Origin: DATFFO01 sp035250025
Lineage (GTDB): Bacteria; Actinomycetota; Acidimicrobiia; Spongiisociales; ZC4RG35
Length of the DNA: 6,470 nt
Assembly: GCA_035250025.1 (NCBI GenBank)
Contig: DATFFO010000030.1
Location: 1-6,470 of the forward strand
Direction: 5' to 3'
Numbering within the stretch: the first letter of the stretch is position 1; each line of letters starts with the position of its first letter. The notes beneath the pieces are model-generated. The model was not told the DNA's origin. It searched no databases and worked only from the letters and a program-made list of their open reading frames with translations. A program made the translations under genes and the position numbers. This document shows, piece after piece, positions 1-6,163 of this stretch.

Positions 1-1289
1 CGGGCGTTGACGGCGAGGGCGATGGTCCCGATCAACTCCGATGCTCGATGGCCGACAATCGTCCCGCCCAGCACCACACCGGTGGCCGGATCGGAGATGA
101 CCTTGACGAAACCGCGGGTGAACCCCTGGAGGACGGCCCGATGGTTGGCGGCAAATGGCACCTTGGTGGTGCGTACCTTGCGGCCGAGAGCGGCGGCCCC
201 CACCTCCTCCAGGCCCACCGAGGCGATCTCCGGTTCGGTGAACACGGCCTGGCTGACCTTGGAGTAGTCGAGGGGCGCCACCGGGATGCCGAGGGCGTGG
301 AGGGCGATCTTGCGGCCCTGCATGGACGCCACCGACGACAACGGCATCTGGCCGGTGCAGTCGCCGGCGGCGTAGATGTGCGGTACCGAGGTGCGCTGGT
401 GCTCGTCGACTCCGATGTAGCCGTCGTCGACCTCGACGCCGGCCTTGTCGAGACCCACGTTGCCGGTGAGCGGGACCGAGCCGATGGCCAGCAGGGCGTG
501 GGAACCGCGCACCACTCGCCCGTCGTCGCAGCGCACGACCACCTCGTCGCCATCCCGCTCGATCGCCTCGGCGCGCGCCCCGATGAGCAGTCTGACCCCT
601 CGATCCAGGAAGTCCTCCTCCAGGACGGCGGCGACCTCGGGGTCGCGGTGGGGGAGAATCTGCTGGCGGGACACGACCAGTGTCACCTTCGAGCCCAATG
701 ACTGGAAGATGTGGACGAACTCGACACCCGTCACGCCCGAGCCGATCACGATCATGTGCTCGGGTACGGCGTCCAGGTCGTAGGCGTCACGGGTCGTGAG
801 GATCCGCTCCCCGTCCACATCGGCCCAGGGAGGGACACGCGGGCCAGATCCTGTCGACACCAGGGCTTGGTCGAACTCGATGCGACGCTCCCCCTGGTCG
901 GTCTTGACCACGGCCGTGTTGGGGTCGGCGAAGGCGCCCTCGCCGGCGATGAGCTCCACCGACTGGGACTCCAGCAGGCTCACCAGCGAGGCGTTGATGT
1001 CGCCGGTGATGGCCTTGATTCGCATCGCCAGGTGTCCTGTGTCGATGCTCCCGAAGTCGCTCATCAGACCGAGCTTGGCGGCGTTCCGGACAGACTCGAT
1101 GCGAACCGCCGAGGCGGTCATCGTCTTGGATGGGATGCAGTCCCAGAGGTGAGCGGCGCCGCCGATGACGTCCTTTTCGATGACCGTGACTGCGGCGCCC
1201 CGGGCGGCGGCGGTGGTGGCGAACGAGGTCCCCGCCGGACCACCCCCGATCACGAGGAACCTCGGCTGGGAGGTGTCGGTGCGATTCAC
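1..1289 (-). CDS. lpdA: LpdA-like flavin-dependent NAD(P)H dehydrogenase / quinone reductase (C-terminus cut by window edge)
   Basis: A two-dinucleotide-fold flavoprotein of the pyridine nucleotide-disulfide oxidoreductase family; 429 residues are visible and the reading frame is open at the left edge. Seen in order: FAD-binding GGGPAG at residues 15-20, a redox-site segment GGAAHLWDCIPSK at 43-55, an STG motif at 145-147, the NAD(P)H-binding GSGVTGVEF at 183-191, the second FAD motif IYAAGDCTG at 305-313, and FTEPEIASVG at 350-359 opening the dimerisation domain. True lipoamide dehydrogenases have Cys-x4-Cys; here the first cysteine is Ala46 and only Cys51 remains. The same loss is known in mycobacterial LpdA (Rv3303c), an NAD(P)H:quinone reductase rather than a lipoamide dehydrogenase, and the sequence around it resembles that protein closely from memory. 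About 45-60 C-terminal residues lie outside. The second nucleotide fold ends VVSR rather than in an acidic residue, which may allow NADPH (inference). The start is GTG at 1289; an in-frame GTG at 1307, preceded by a weak GAGG, is an alternative. It lies just downstream of the mutase gene, probably in one transcript. Confidence 0.88.
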   Translation of the reverse strand, partial: MNRTDTSQPRFLVIGGGPAGTSFATTAAARGAAVTVIEKDVIGGAAHLWDCIPSKTMTASAVRIESVRNAAKLGLMSDFGSIDTGHLAMRIKAITGDINASLVSLLESQSVELIAGEGAFADPNTAVVKTDQGERRIEFDQALVSTGSGPRVPPWADVDGERILTTRDAYDLDAVPEHMIVIGSGVTGVEFVHIFQSLGSKVTLVVSRQQILPHRDPEVAAVLEEDFLDRGVRLLIGARAEAIERDGDEVVVRCDDGRVVRGSHALLAIGSVPLTGNVGLDKAGVEVDDGYIGVDEHQRTSVPHIYAAGDCTGQMPLSSVASMQGRKIALHALGIPVAPLDYSKVSQAVFTEPEIASVGLEEVGAAALGRKVRTTKVPFAANHRAVLQGFTRGFVKVISDPATGVVLGGTIVGHRASELIGTIALAVNA

Positions 1290-1320
1290 CGGTCTGAGGG
1301 TACTCACGAGACGGCAGGCC

Positions 1321-2907
1321 TCAGGGGCGGTACACGCCGAACACTCCCCGGAGAGAATCGGAGACCTCGCCCACGGTGGCACCAGCAGCCAGCGCCTCCT
1401 TCATGGGCGGCAGGAGGTTGCCGTTGCCCTGGGCCGTTTCGGCGATGACCGCCAGGTGACCCTCCACCGGCCCGCGGCCAGCCCGCCACTCCGCAAGGCG
1501 CCGGCGCTGCCCCTCCTCCAGAGCGGGATCGACACGTAGCAATGGGATCTGCTCGTCGCCGTCGGAGTCGAATCTGTTCATTCCGACGACGACCGACTCG
1601 CCTGCCGCCTGGCGCCGGGCCTCGGCGTAGGCAGCTTCTTCGATCTGCGCCTGCATGAGACCCGCCTCGATCGCCGCCACCGCCCCACCTGCCGCCTCCA
1701 CCCCATCGAACAGGTCCTGGGCGGCCTCTTCGACCTCGTCGGTCAGCGCCTCCATGAAGTAGCTGCCGCCGAAGGGATCCACTGTGTCGGCGATCCCCGA
1801 CTCATACGCCAGGATCTGCTGGGTGCGCAGCGCCACCCGGGCCGACTGGTCGGTCGGCAGACCGAGCGCCTCGTCGTAGGAGTTGGTGTGGAGCGACTGG
1901 GTGCCTCCCAGCGTGGCGGCGAGGGCCTGGACCGTTGTCCGGACGATGTTGTTGAGCGGCTGTTGGGCCGTGAGCGTCGACCCTGCCGTCTGGGTGTGGA
2001 ATCGCATCGCCTGGGCGGCCGGGGTCGTGACCCCCATCAGGTCGCGCATGAGGCGAGCCCACATGCGGCGGGCGGCGCGGAACTTGGCGATTTCCACGAA
2101 GAAGTGGTTGTGGCCGTTCCAGAAGAACGACAACCGGGGGGCAAACGAGTCCACCTCGAGTCCCGCCTGGATGGCGGCCCGCACGTAGGCGATGCCATTG
2201 GCCAGCGTGAAGGCGACCTCCTGGGCCGCCGTCGAGCCCGCCTCGCGGATGTGGTAGCCGGAGATCGAGATCGTGTTCCAGGCCGGCACCTCATCGGCGG
2301 CGTAGGAGAAGAGGTCGGTCACCAGCCGCATCGAGGGACCCGGCGGGTAGATGTAGGTTCCCCGGGCGACATACTCCTTGAGGATGTCGTTCTGGACGGT
2401 CCCGCGGATCTCCCTCCCGGCGACACCCTGCTCCTCGGCCACGAGTTGGTAGAGGAGGAGGAGGATCGGCGCTGTGGCATTGATCGTCATCGAGGTGGAC
2501 ACGTCGCCAAGGGGGATCCCGGCGAAGAGGCGGCGCATGTCGTCGAGCGTGTCGATCGCAACCCCCACCTTCCCGACCTCGCCGCTCGCCAGCTCGTGGT
2601 CGGAGTCGAGGCCCATCTGGGTCGGGAGGTCGAAGGCCACCGAAAGCCCCGTTTGGCCCGCCTCGAGCAGGGACTGGAAACGGGCGTTGGTCTCCTCGGC
2701 GGTGCCGAACCCGGCGTACTGGCGCATGGTCCACAGCCGGCCCCGGTACATCGTCGGATAGGGGCCCCGGGTGAAGGGGAAGGAACCGGGAGAGCCGATC
2801 CGGCCCGGGTCGGGCGTCCGGTCGTAGACCACCTCGATCTCGATGTCGCTCGAGGTGGAACGGGTTTGGGAATGGGTCAAGGTATCCTCACGGGGACTCG
2901 GAGACAT
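1321..2907 (-). CDS. Methylmalonyl-CoA mutase large (catalytic) subunit, without B12-binding domain
   Basis: A 528-residue TIM-barrel subunit of the B12-dependent acyl-CoA mutases, which convert (R)-methylmalonyl-CoA to succinyl-CoA by a radical mechanism in propionate, odd-chain fatty acid and branched amino acid metabolism. Family blocks are intact: YRGRLWTMRQYAGFGTAEE (54-72), GLSVAFDLPTQMGLDSDH (87-104), STSMTIN (137-143), QNDILKEY (172-179), NTISISGYHIREAG (211-224), FHTQTAGSTLTAQQP (303-317), GGTQSLHTNSYDEA (334-347) and ESGIADTVDPFGGSY (369-383). Tyr64, Arg182 and His219 align with Tyr89, Arg207 and His244 of the Propionibacterium enzyme. Isobutyryl-CoA mutases carry Phe and Gln at the first two, so methylmalonyl-CoA is the likely substrate. 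The protein ends without the C-terminal cobalamin domain (no DxHxxG), so a separate small B12 subunit of about 130-150 residues must be encoded elsewhere. The annotated start is ATG at 2907; an in-frame TTG at 2880 has a better ribosome binding site. Downstream is the LpdA-like gene, 13-31 bp away. Another mutase of the same family (for example ethylmalonyl- or a hydroxyacyl-CoA mutase) is possible but less likely. Confidence 0.9.
   Translation of the reverse strand: MSPSPREDTLTHSQTRSTSSDIEIEVVYDRTPDPGRIGSPGSFPFTRGPYPTMYRGRLWTMRQYAGFGTAEETNARFQSLLEAGQTGLSVAFDLPTQMGLDSDHELASGEVGKVGVAIDTLDDMRRLFAGIPLGDVSTSMTINATAPILLLLYQLVAEEQGVAGREIRGTVQNDILKEYVARGTYIYPPGPSMRLVTDLFSYAADEVPAWNTISISGYHIREAGSTAAQEVAFTLANGIAYVRAAIQAGLEVDSFAPRLSFFWNGHNHFFVEIAKFRAARRMWARLMRDLMGVTTPAAQAMRFHTQTAGSTLTAQQPLNNIVRTTVQALAATLGGTQSLHTNSYDEALGLPTDQSARVALRTQQILAYESGIADTVDPFGGSYFMEALTDEVEEAAQDLFDGVEAAGGAVAAIEAGLMQAQIEEAAYAEARRQAAGESVVVGMNRFDSDGDEQIPLLRVDPALEEGQRRRLAEWRAGRGPVEGHLAVIAETAQGNGNLLPPMKEALAAGATVGEVSDSLRGVFGVYRP
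2878..2889 (-). promoter_or_regulatory. Alternative ribosome binding site and TTG start for the mutase
   Basis: On the minus strand GAGGA (2885-2889) stands four bases before an in-frame TTG (2878-2880). Initiation there would give a protein nine residues shorter, beginning with Thr-His-Ser after the initiator. The upstream ATG at 2907 has only a G-rich tract (GGGCGGG, six bases before the ATG) as possible pairing to 16S rRNA. The first nine residues are not part of any conserved mutase block, so the sequence alone does not settle the start. Confidence 0.4.
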
Positions 2908-2966
2908 CGTATTCCCGCCCCCGCCCCCGGAACTACACCGGTTCCCGCCGACGTTGGGTACCCCTC
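2908..2966. promoter_or_regulatory. Divergent intergenic region between mutase and penicillin-binding protein
   Basis: Only 59 bases (86 if the mutase starts at 2880) separate two divergently read genes, so promoters for both probably lie here or reach into the coding ends. I see no convincing -35/-10 pair in either direction. The notable feature is the pyrimidine-rich run CCCGCCCCCGCCCCCGG at 2914-2930, which in the mutase transcript becomes a run of three G-blocks directly before the ATG. The 8-bp palindrome GGGTACCC (2956-2963) lies just before the penicillin-binding protein start and may be chance. Confidence 0.4.
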
Positions 2967-5558
2967 ATGAGCAAAAAGGCTCTCATCCATCAAGTCGAGG
3001 CTCGCGAGCGCCGCGGTCGCTGGTTCGGCGCCCTGGCGACGCTGCTGTCGATCGCCGTGCTGGCGTCGACCTGGATCGGCTTGTTCGGCTTCATGAGCGC
3101 CAACGCCACGTTCGGGACCTTCGAGCAGGTCCGTGAGGACTGGGTGCCCAACGCCGAGGAGATGGAGCTCAGCCTCCCCGACCTGTCGCGGGTGTCCCGG
3201 ATCTACGCCTCCGAGGGCGAGTTGCTGGCCGAGCTCCACGACGGGCGCAACTCCCAGCCCGTCGCGTACGAGGACATCCCCGAGAAGGTCATCCACGCCA
3301 TCCTCGCCGCCGAGGACAAGGACTTCTTCGAGCACGAGGGCATAGATTTCGAGGCCATCCTCTCCGCCGCCGCCGACTCTGTCAGCGGCGACCTGCGCGG
3401 CGGGTCCACCATCACCCAGCAGGTCGTGAAGAAGGTCTTCGTGGGCGACGAGGTCTCGCTCCGTCGCAAGGTGACGGAGGCATTTGTGTCGGCCGAACTC
3501 GAGCGGCGCTTCCCGAAGACCCAGATACTCGAGTACTACGTCAACTCGATGTACTTCGGTGCCAGCGCCTACGGAGTCCAGGCCGCCGCCAGCGAGTTCT
3601 TCGGCAAGGAGATGAAGCAGCTGACGATCGCGGAGGCGGCCGCCATGTCGGTCTCGCTGCGCAACCCTTCGTTCTACGACCCGCGCCGTCGCCCCGAGGA
3701 CGTGATCGCCCGCCGCAACGACGTCATCGACATCATGCTCGAGAAGGAGTGGGTGAACGCCAAACAGGCCGAGAAGGCCAAGTCGGCCCCGCTCGGAGTG
3801 ATCCCACACACCCCGGTCCCATCACTGGCGGACCATGTCGTCGCCGAGGTCAAACGCCAGCTCCTCAACGATCCCCAGTTCGCCATGCTCGGCGACACCA
3901 ACGTCGCCCGGAAGCAGGCGATCTTCGGCTGCCCGGCCGACGACACCGAATGCGAGGGTGGCGGTGGTCTCCGCGTCGAGACGGTCATCGACCTCCGCCT
4001 CCAGGAGGAAGCCAACCGCATCCTCCAGTCGTGGCTACCGACCCTCCCCGGCGAGGAGAATCTGGCGGCGTGCCAGGTTCTCTTCCCTGAAGAGGACCTT
4101 GAGTTTCTCGAGGGCTATGCCGAGAGCCATTCCTGTGCGCCGACCGGGGCATTGACGATGGTCGACAACCACACCGGCGCCGTGCTGGTCATGGCCAGCG
4201 GACTCGACTTCTCCTTCACCCAGTTCGACCTGGCCGTGCAGGGCCGGCGCAACCCGGGCTCGTCGTTCAAGCCCTTCGGTCTCGTGGCCGCACTGGAGAA
4301 CGGCATCACCCTCGGCAACCGCTACAACGGCGCCAGCCCCCAGACCTTCGAGTGTCCCTACGTGTGCTCGGAGGCGGGCAACGTCTGGACGGTCGGTGGC
4401 GTGGGCGCCGGTTTCATCACCCTGGGCCAGGCGACGTCGTCCTCGATCAACACCGTCTACGCCCAGGTGTCCCTCGAGGAGGAGGTCGGGCCCGAGAAAA
4501 TCGTCGAGGTCGCCCATCGCATGGGGATCCGGTCGCCCCTCACGCCTGTCCCCTCACTCGTCCTCGGCACCTCAGAAGTATCAACCCTCGAGATGGCCTC
4601 CGCCTACAGCAACTTCGCCACGCAGGGCCTGTGGGCCGAGCCGTACCTCATCTCTCGCATCGTCGACGCCGAGGGCAACGTGATCTACGAGCACCAGGTC
4701 GAACAAGAGCGGGTGCTCGACGAACGTGTCGCCGCCGCCGCCCTCCGTCCCTTGCGCGACGTGCCCAGCTCGGCGGGCACAGCCGCCCGAGCCAATATCG
4801 GTCGTCCTCAGGGCGGTAAGACCGGAACCCACCAGGAGTACCGCGACGCCTGGTATGTCGGGTTCACGCCCGAGTACTCGGCGGCGGTGTGGGTGGGCTA
4901 CGAGGCCAAGCAGCAGCCTCTCGTCAACGTCACGATCAACGGAGAGACCTACTCCCGCGTCTTCGGCGGCTCAGTGCCCGCCCCGATCTGGGCCGAGTTC
5001 ATGAACTTCGTGCTGGACGGCGTCCCTGCGACCGAGTTCCTCCCCGAACCTCCTGGTATCGAAGAATTCACCACTCCGCCGACCACGATCGTGCCTCTGG
5101 TCGTCGGCCTCGATGTCGACTCGGCCGTCGCCCGCCTCACTGAGGCCGATCTGAACGTCACCGTGCAGGAGCTCCCCTCGGTCGAACCGGAGGGCCAGGT
5201 GTTCGCCCAATCAGTCTCCTCCGGCGCCGAGGTCGAAGTCGGGACTCCGGTTGTGATCTCGGTATCCAACGGCGAGCCGCCCGTCGGCGAGCTACCCGAT
5301 CTGACCGGCCTGACCATGGAGGGAGCCGCCGAGGTGTTGCGCACCTTCGAAGAGGAGACCGGCGTGCTGGTGAACCTCGTGCGGGTCGACCAGCCGACGA
5401 ACAAGCCGAACCAGATCGGCGTCATCATCGCCACCGACCCCGCTCCTGGCTCTGAAGTCGCCTACGGGGTGGTCGTCAACGCCGCGGTGGGAGTCCCGCC
5501 CGAGGGCAACGGCAATGGCAACGGGAACGGTGGGGGCGGCGGCGACGACGACGGCTAG
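2967..5558 (+). CDS. Class A penicillin-binding protein (glycosyltransferase-transpeptidase) with two PASTA domains
   Basis: An 863-residue bifunctional peptidoglycan synthase, anchored in the membrane with its catalytic domains outside. It polymerises lipid II into glycan strands and cross-links the stem peptides. In order: a basic cytoplasmic N-terminus (1-19), one membrane anchor (about 20-43), and a GT51 glycosyltransferase domain (about 75-255) with EDKDFFEHEGID (116-127, catalytic Glu116), GGSTITQQ (145-152) and RKVTE (167-171, second Glu171). The transpeptidase domain (about 395-685) has SSFK (432-435, acylated Ser432), SIN (493-495) and KTGT (618-621). PASTA repeats follow at about 704-768 and 774-842, then a low-complexity Gly/Asn/Asp tail (846-863). 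PASTA modules in this family are thought to bind peptidoglycan or muropeptides. Six cysteines on the outer side (322, 329, 369, 390, 463, 467) could form disulfides. Length and architecture match actinobacterial PonA-like proteins. The ATG at 2967 leads straight into a normal anchor, though no clear Shine-Dalgarno sequence precedes it. All catalytic residues are present, so it should be active. It is divergent from the mutase gene and followed by a hairpin terminator. Confidence 0.95.
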   Translation: MSKKALIHQVEARERRGRWFGALATLLSIAVLASTWIGLFGFMSANATFGTFEQVREDWVPNAEEMELSLPDLSRVSRIYASEGELLAELHDGRNSQPVAYEDIPEKVIHAILAAEDKDFFEHEGIDFEAILSAAADSVSGDLRGGSTITQQVVKKVFVGDEVSLRRKVTEAFVSAELERRFPKTQILEYYVNSMYFGASAYGVQAAASEFFGKEMKQLTIAEAAAMSVSLRNPSFYDPRRRPEDVIARRNDVIDIMLEKEWVNAKQAEKAKSAPLGVIPHTPVPSLADHVVAEVKRQLLNDPQFAMLGDTNVARKQAIFGCPADDTECEGGGGLRVETVIDLRLQEEANRILQSWLPTLPGEENLAACQVLFPEEDLEFLEGYAESHSCAPTGALTMVDNHTGAVLVMASGLDFSFTQFDLAVQGRRNPGSSFKPFGLVAALENGITLGNRYNGASPQTFECPYVCSEAGNVWTVGGVGAGFITLGQATSSSINTVYAQVSLEEEVGPEKIVEVAHRMGIRSPLTPVPSLVLGTSEVSTLEMASAYSNFATQGLWAEPYLISRIVDAEGNVIYEHQVEQERVLDERVAAAALRPLRDVPSSAGTAARANIGRPQGGKTGTHQEYRDAWYVGFTPEYSAAVWVGYEAKQQPLVNVTINGETYSRVFGGSVPAPIWAEFMNFVLDGVPATEFLPEPPGIEEFTTPPTTIVPLVVGLDVDSAVARLTEADLNVTVQELPSVEPEGQVFAQSVSSGAEVEVGTPVVISVSNGEPPVGELPDLTGLTMEGAAEVLRTFEEETGVLVNLVRVDQPTNKPNQIGVIIATDPAPGSEVAYGVVVNAAVGVPPEGNGNGNGNGGGGGDDDG
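5505..5528 (+). repeat. Short hexamer repeat encoding the Gly-Asn tail of the penicillin-binding protein
   Basis: Four in-frame copies of GGNAAY (three GGCAAY and one GGGAAC) encode (Gly-Asn)4 at residues 847-854, followed by five Gly and an acidic Asp-Asp-Asp-Gly end. Such simple repeats can change copy number by slippage; in-frame hexamers would only lengthen or shorten a flexible tail. There is no evidence of phase switching. Confidence 0.6.
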
Positions 5559-5598
5559 GTGGTGCGTCGCCCTCTCCCTAATTGGGCGACACACCACC
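5558..5598 (+). terminator. Hairpin terminator after the penicillin-binding protein gene
   Basis: The arms GGTGGTGCGTCGCCC (5558-5572) and GGGCGACACACCACC (5584-5598) pair over 15 bp with a single C-A mismatch, around an 11-base loop. The left arm begins at the last base of the TAG stop codon. No T-run follows, which is common for intrinsic terminators of high-GC actinobacteria. It separates the penicillin-binding protein transcript from the promoter of the next gene. Confidence 0.8.
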
Positions 5599-5627
5599 AG
5601 ACCGCGAAACAAATCCCTTCGTCGCAC

Positions 5628-5657
5628 TTGACGTTGCCTTACGTTCTTTTGTAAAAC
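5628..5657 (+). promoter_or_regulatory. Probable housekeeping-type promoter giving a leaderless transcript
   Basis: A near-consensus -35 box TTGACG (5628-5633) is followed after 18 bases by TAAAAC (5652-5657), preceded by TG in the order TGTAAAAC, an extended -10-like context. The expected transcription start, about 7-8 bases past the -10 box, falls at 5664-5665, on the A of the ATG at 5665. The mRNA would then have no 5' leader, a mode of initiation common in actinobacteria. The stretch is also distinctly AT-richer than its surroundings. GGAAGG (5658-5663) lies too close to the ATG to be an ideal ribosome binding site. Confidence 0.6.
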
Positions 5658-5664
5658 GGAAGGC

Positions 5665-6081
5665 ATGACAACCGCCACCTCCGGAGGGGCCAGAGCTCGT
5701 CCTCCCGTCCACGTGCCGTCTACTCCGGAGGTGTCGGTTCGTCCTACGGTCCGGGTCCGCCCGTTGCTGCCCGTGCGAGTCGAGACCACGGCGGGAGGTT
5801 TCCGGCCCGACCACCCGTACGTGCGCCGCTTCTGGGTGGCGGCCATCGGTGCCGGCGCCGTCGCCGAGCTGCTCCGCCTGATCCGGGCCGACGGCTCGAG
5901 CCTGCCGCTCCCCCGCTGGCTCCCCATCCTGCTCCGCTCCGACTTGGTGCGAGTCGACAACGGCGAGCTGGTGGTCGCCTCCCTGGTACCCGCCGTCCCT
6001 CCCTCCCTCACCCGCCGGTTCCCCCCGGGACTCCGCGAGCAACACCGCCGAGCCCTCGAGCCCCGCCGCCCCCGCCGCTAG
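5665..6081 (+). CDS. Conserved-looking small basic protein of unknown function
   Basis: A 138-residue protein that I do not recognise. The first 45 residues are Pro/Val/Arg/Thr-rich and probably disordered. The middle (about 49-112) looks folded: HPYVRRFWVAAIGAGAVAEL (50-69) reads as a helix with hydrophobic spacing. A second helix-like segment with PLPRWLPILLRSDLV (81-95) follows, then a beta-hairpin-like VRVDNGELVV (95-104). This helix-helix-hairpin order resembles a small winged-helix fold, but that is inference from spacing only. The C-terminus (113-138) is Arg/Pro-rich and strongly basic, which would suit nucleic acid or acidic surface binding. No signal peptide is seen; the 55-66 hydrophobic stretch is short for a membrane segment. 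Codon use is as GC-rich as in its neighbours and the gene has its own promoter between two structured terminators, supporting a real monocistronic gene. Start ATG 5665 is set by the promoter position. Confidence 0.7.
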   Translation: MTTATSGGARARPPVHVPSTPEVSVRPTVRVRPLLPVRVETTAGGFRPDHPYVRRFWVAAIGAGAVAELLRLIRADGSSLPLPRWLPILLRSDLVRVDNGELVVASLVPAVPPSLTRRFPPGLREQHRRALEPRRPRR

Positions 6082-6093
6082 CGGCCCATTCCG

Positions 6094-6141
6094 TTTTCGC
6101 GCATCAAGAACGCCGGATTTGACGGGATCGATGCGCGAAAA
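6094..6141. terminator. Perfect 12-bp inverted repeat between convergent genes, probable bidirectional terminator
   Basis: TTTTCGCGCATC (6094-6105) and GATGCGCGAAAA (6130-6141) are exact reverse complements separated by 24 bases. The element lies between the stop of the rightward 138-residue gene (6081) and the stop of the leftward membrane protein gene (6164), where a terminator for both would be expected. Neither strand has a T-run after the stem, because the T4/A4 ends are themselves part of the stem. A protein-binding palindrome or a dispersed repeat unit are alternatives. Confidence 0.55.
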
Positions 6142-6163
6142 GGGGGGGCGGGCGTGCCGGCGC

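Noticed and set aside
1..1289. Lipoamide dehydrogenase (E3 of 2-oxoacid dehydrogenases) or mercuric reductase
   Set aside because: The first redox cysteine is missing and the surrounding sequence matches the LpdA quinone-reductase type instead. No E1/E2 or mer genes are near.
48..1448. Two plus-strand open frames (48-701 and 711-1448) opposite the LpdA-like gene
   Set aside because: The minus-strand frame reads continuously as a flavoprotein with FAD and NAD motifs; these frames are its shadows and show no domain.
2866..2888. Possible promoter TTGGGA ... TATCCT reading toward the penicillin-binding protein
   Set aside because: The spacer is only 11 bases, too short for a sigma-70-type promoter, and the boxes lie inside the mutase coding region.
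1888..2970. A 360-codon open frame on the plus strand opposite the mutase
   Set aside because: It is antisense to a mutase with all family blocks intact. Its product is rich in Gly, Arg, Asp, His and Val with no recognisable motif, typical of an antisense frame in high-GC DNA.
2877..3809. A 310-codon open frame on the minus strand over the start of the penicillin-binding protein
   Set aside because: It overlaps the GT51 domain in antisense and also the mutase 5' end. Its composition (Asp-Leu-Gly-His-Val runs) reflects the complementary codons of the real gene.
5505..5528. Hexamer repeat as a CRISPR-like or phase-variable element
   Set aside because: Units are six bases without spacers and remain in frame, encoding a simple Gly-Asn tail; copy-number change could not switch the gene off.
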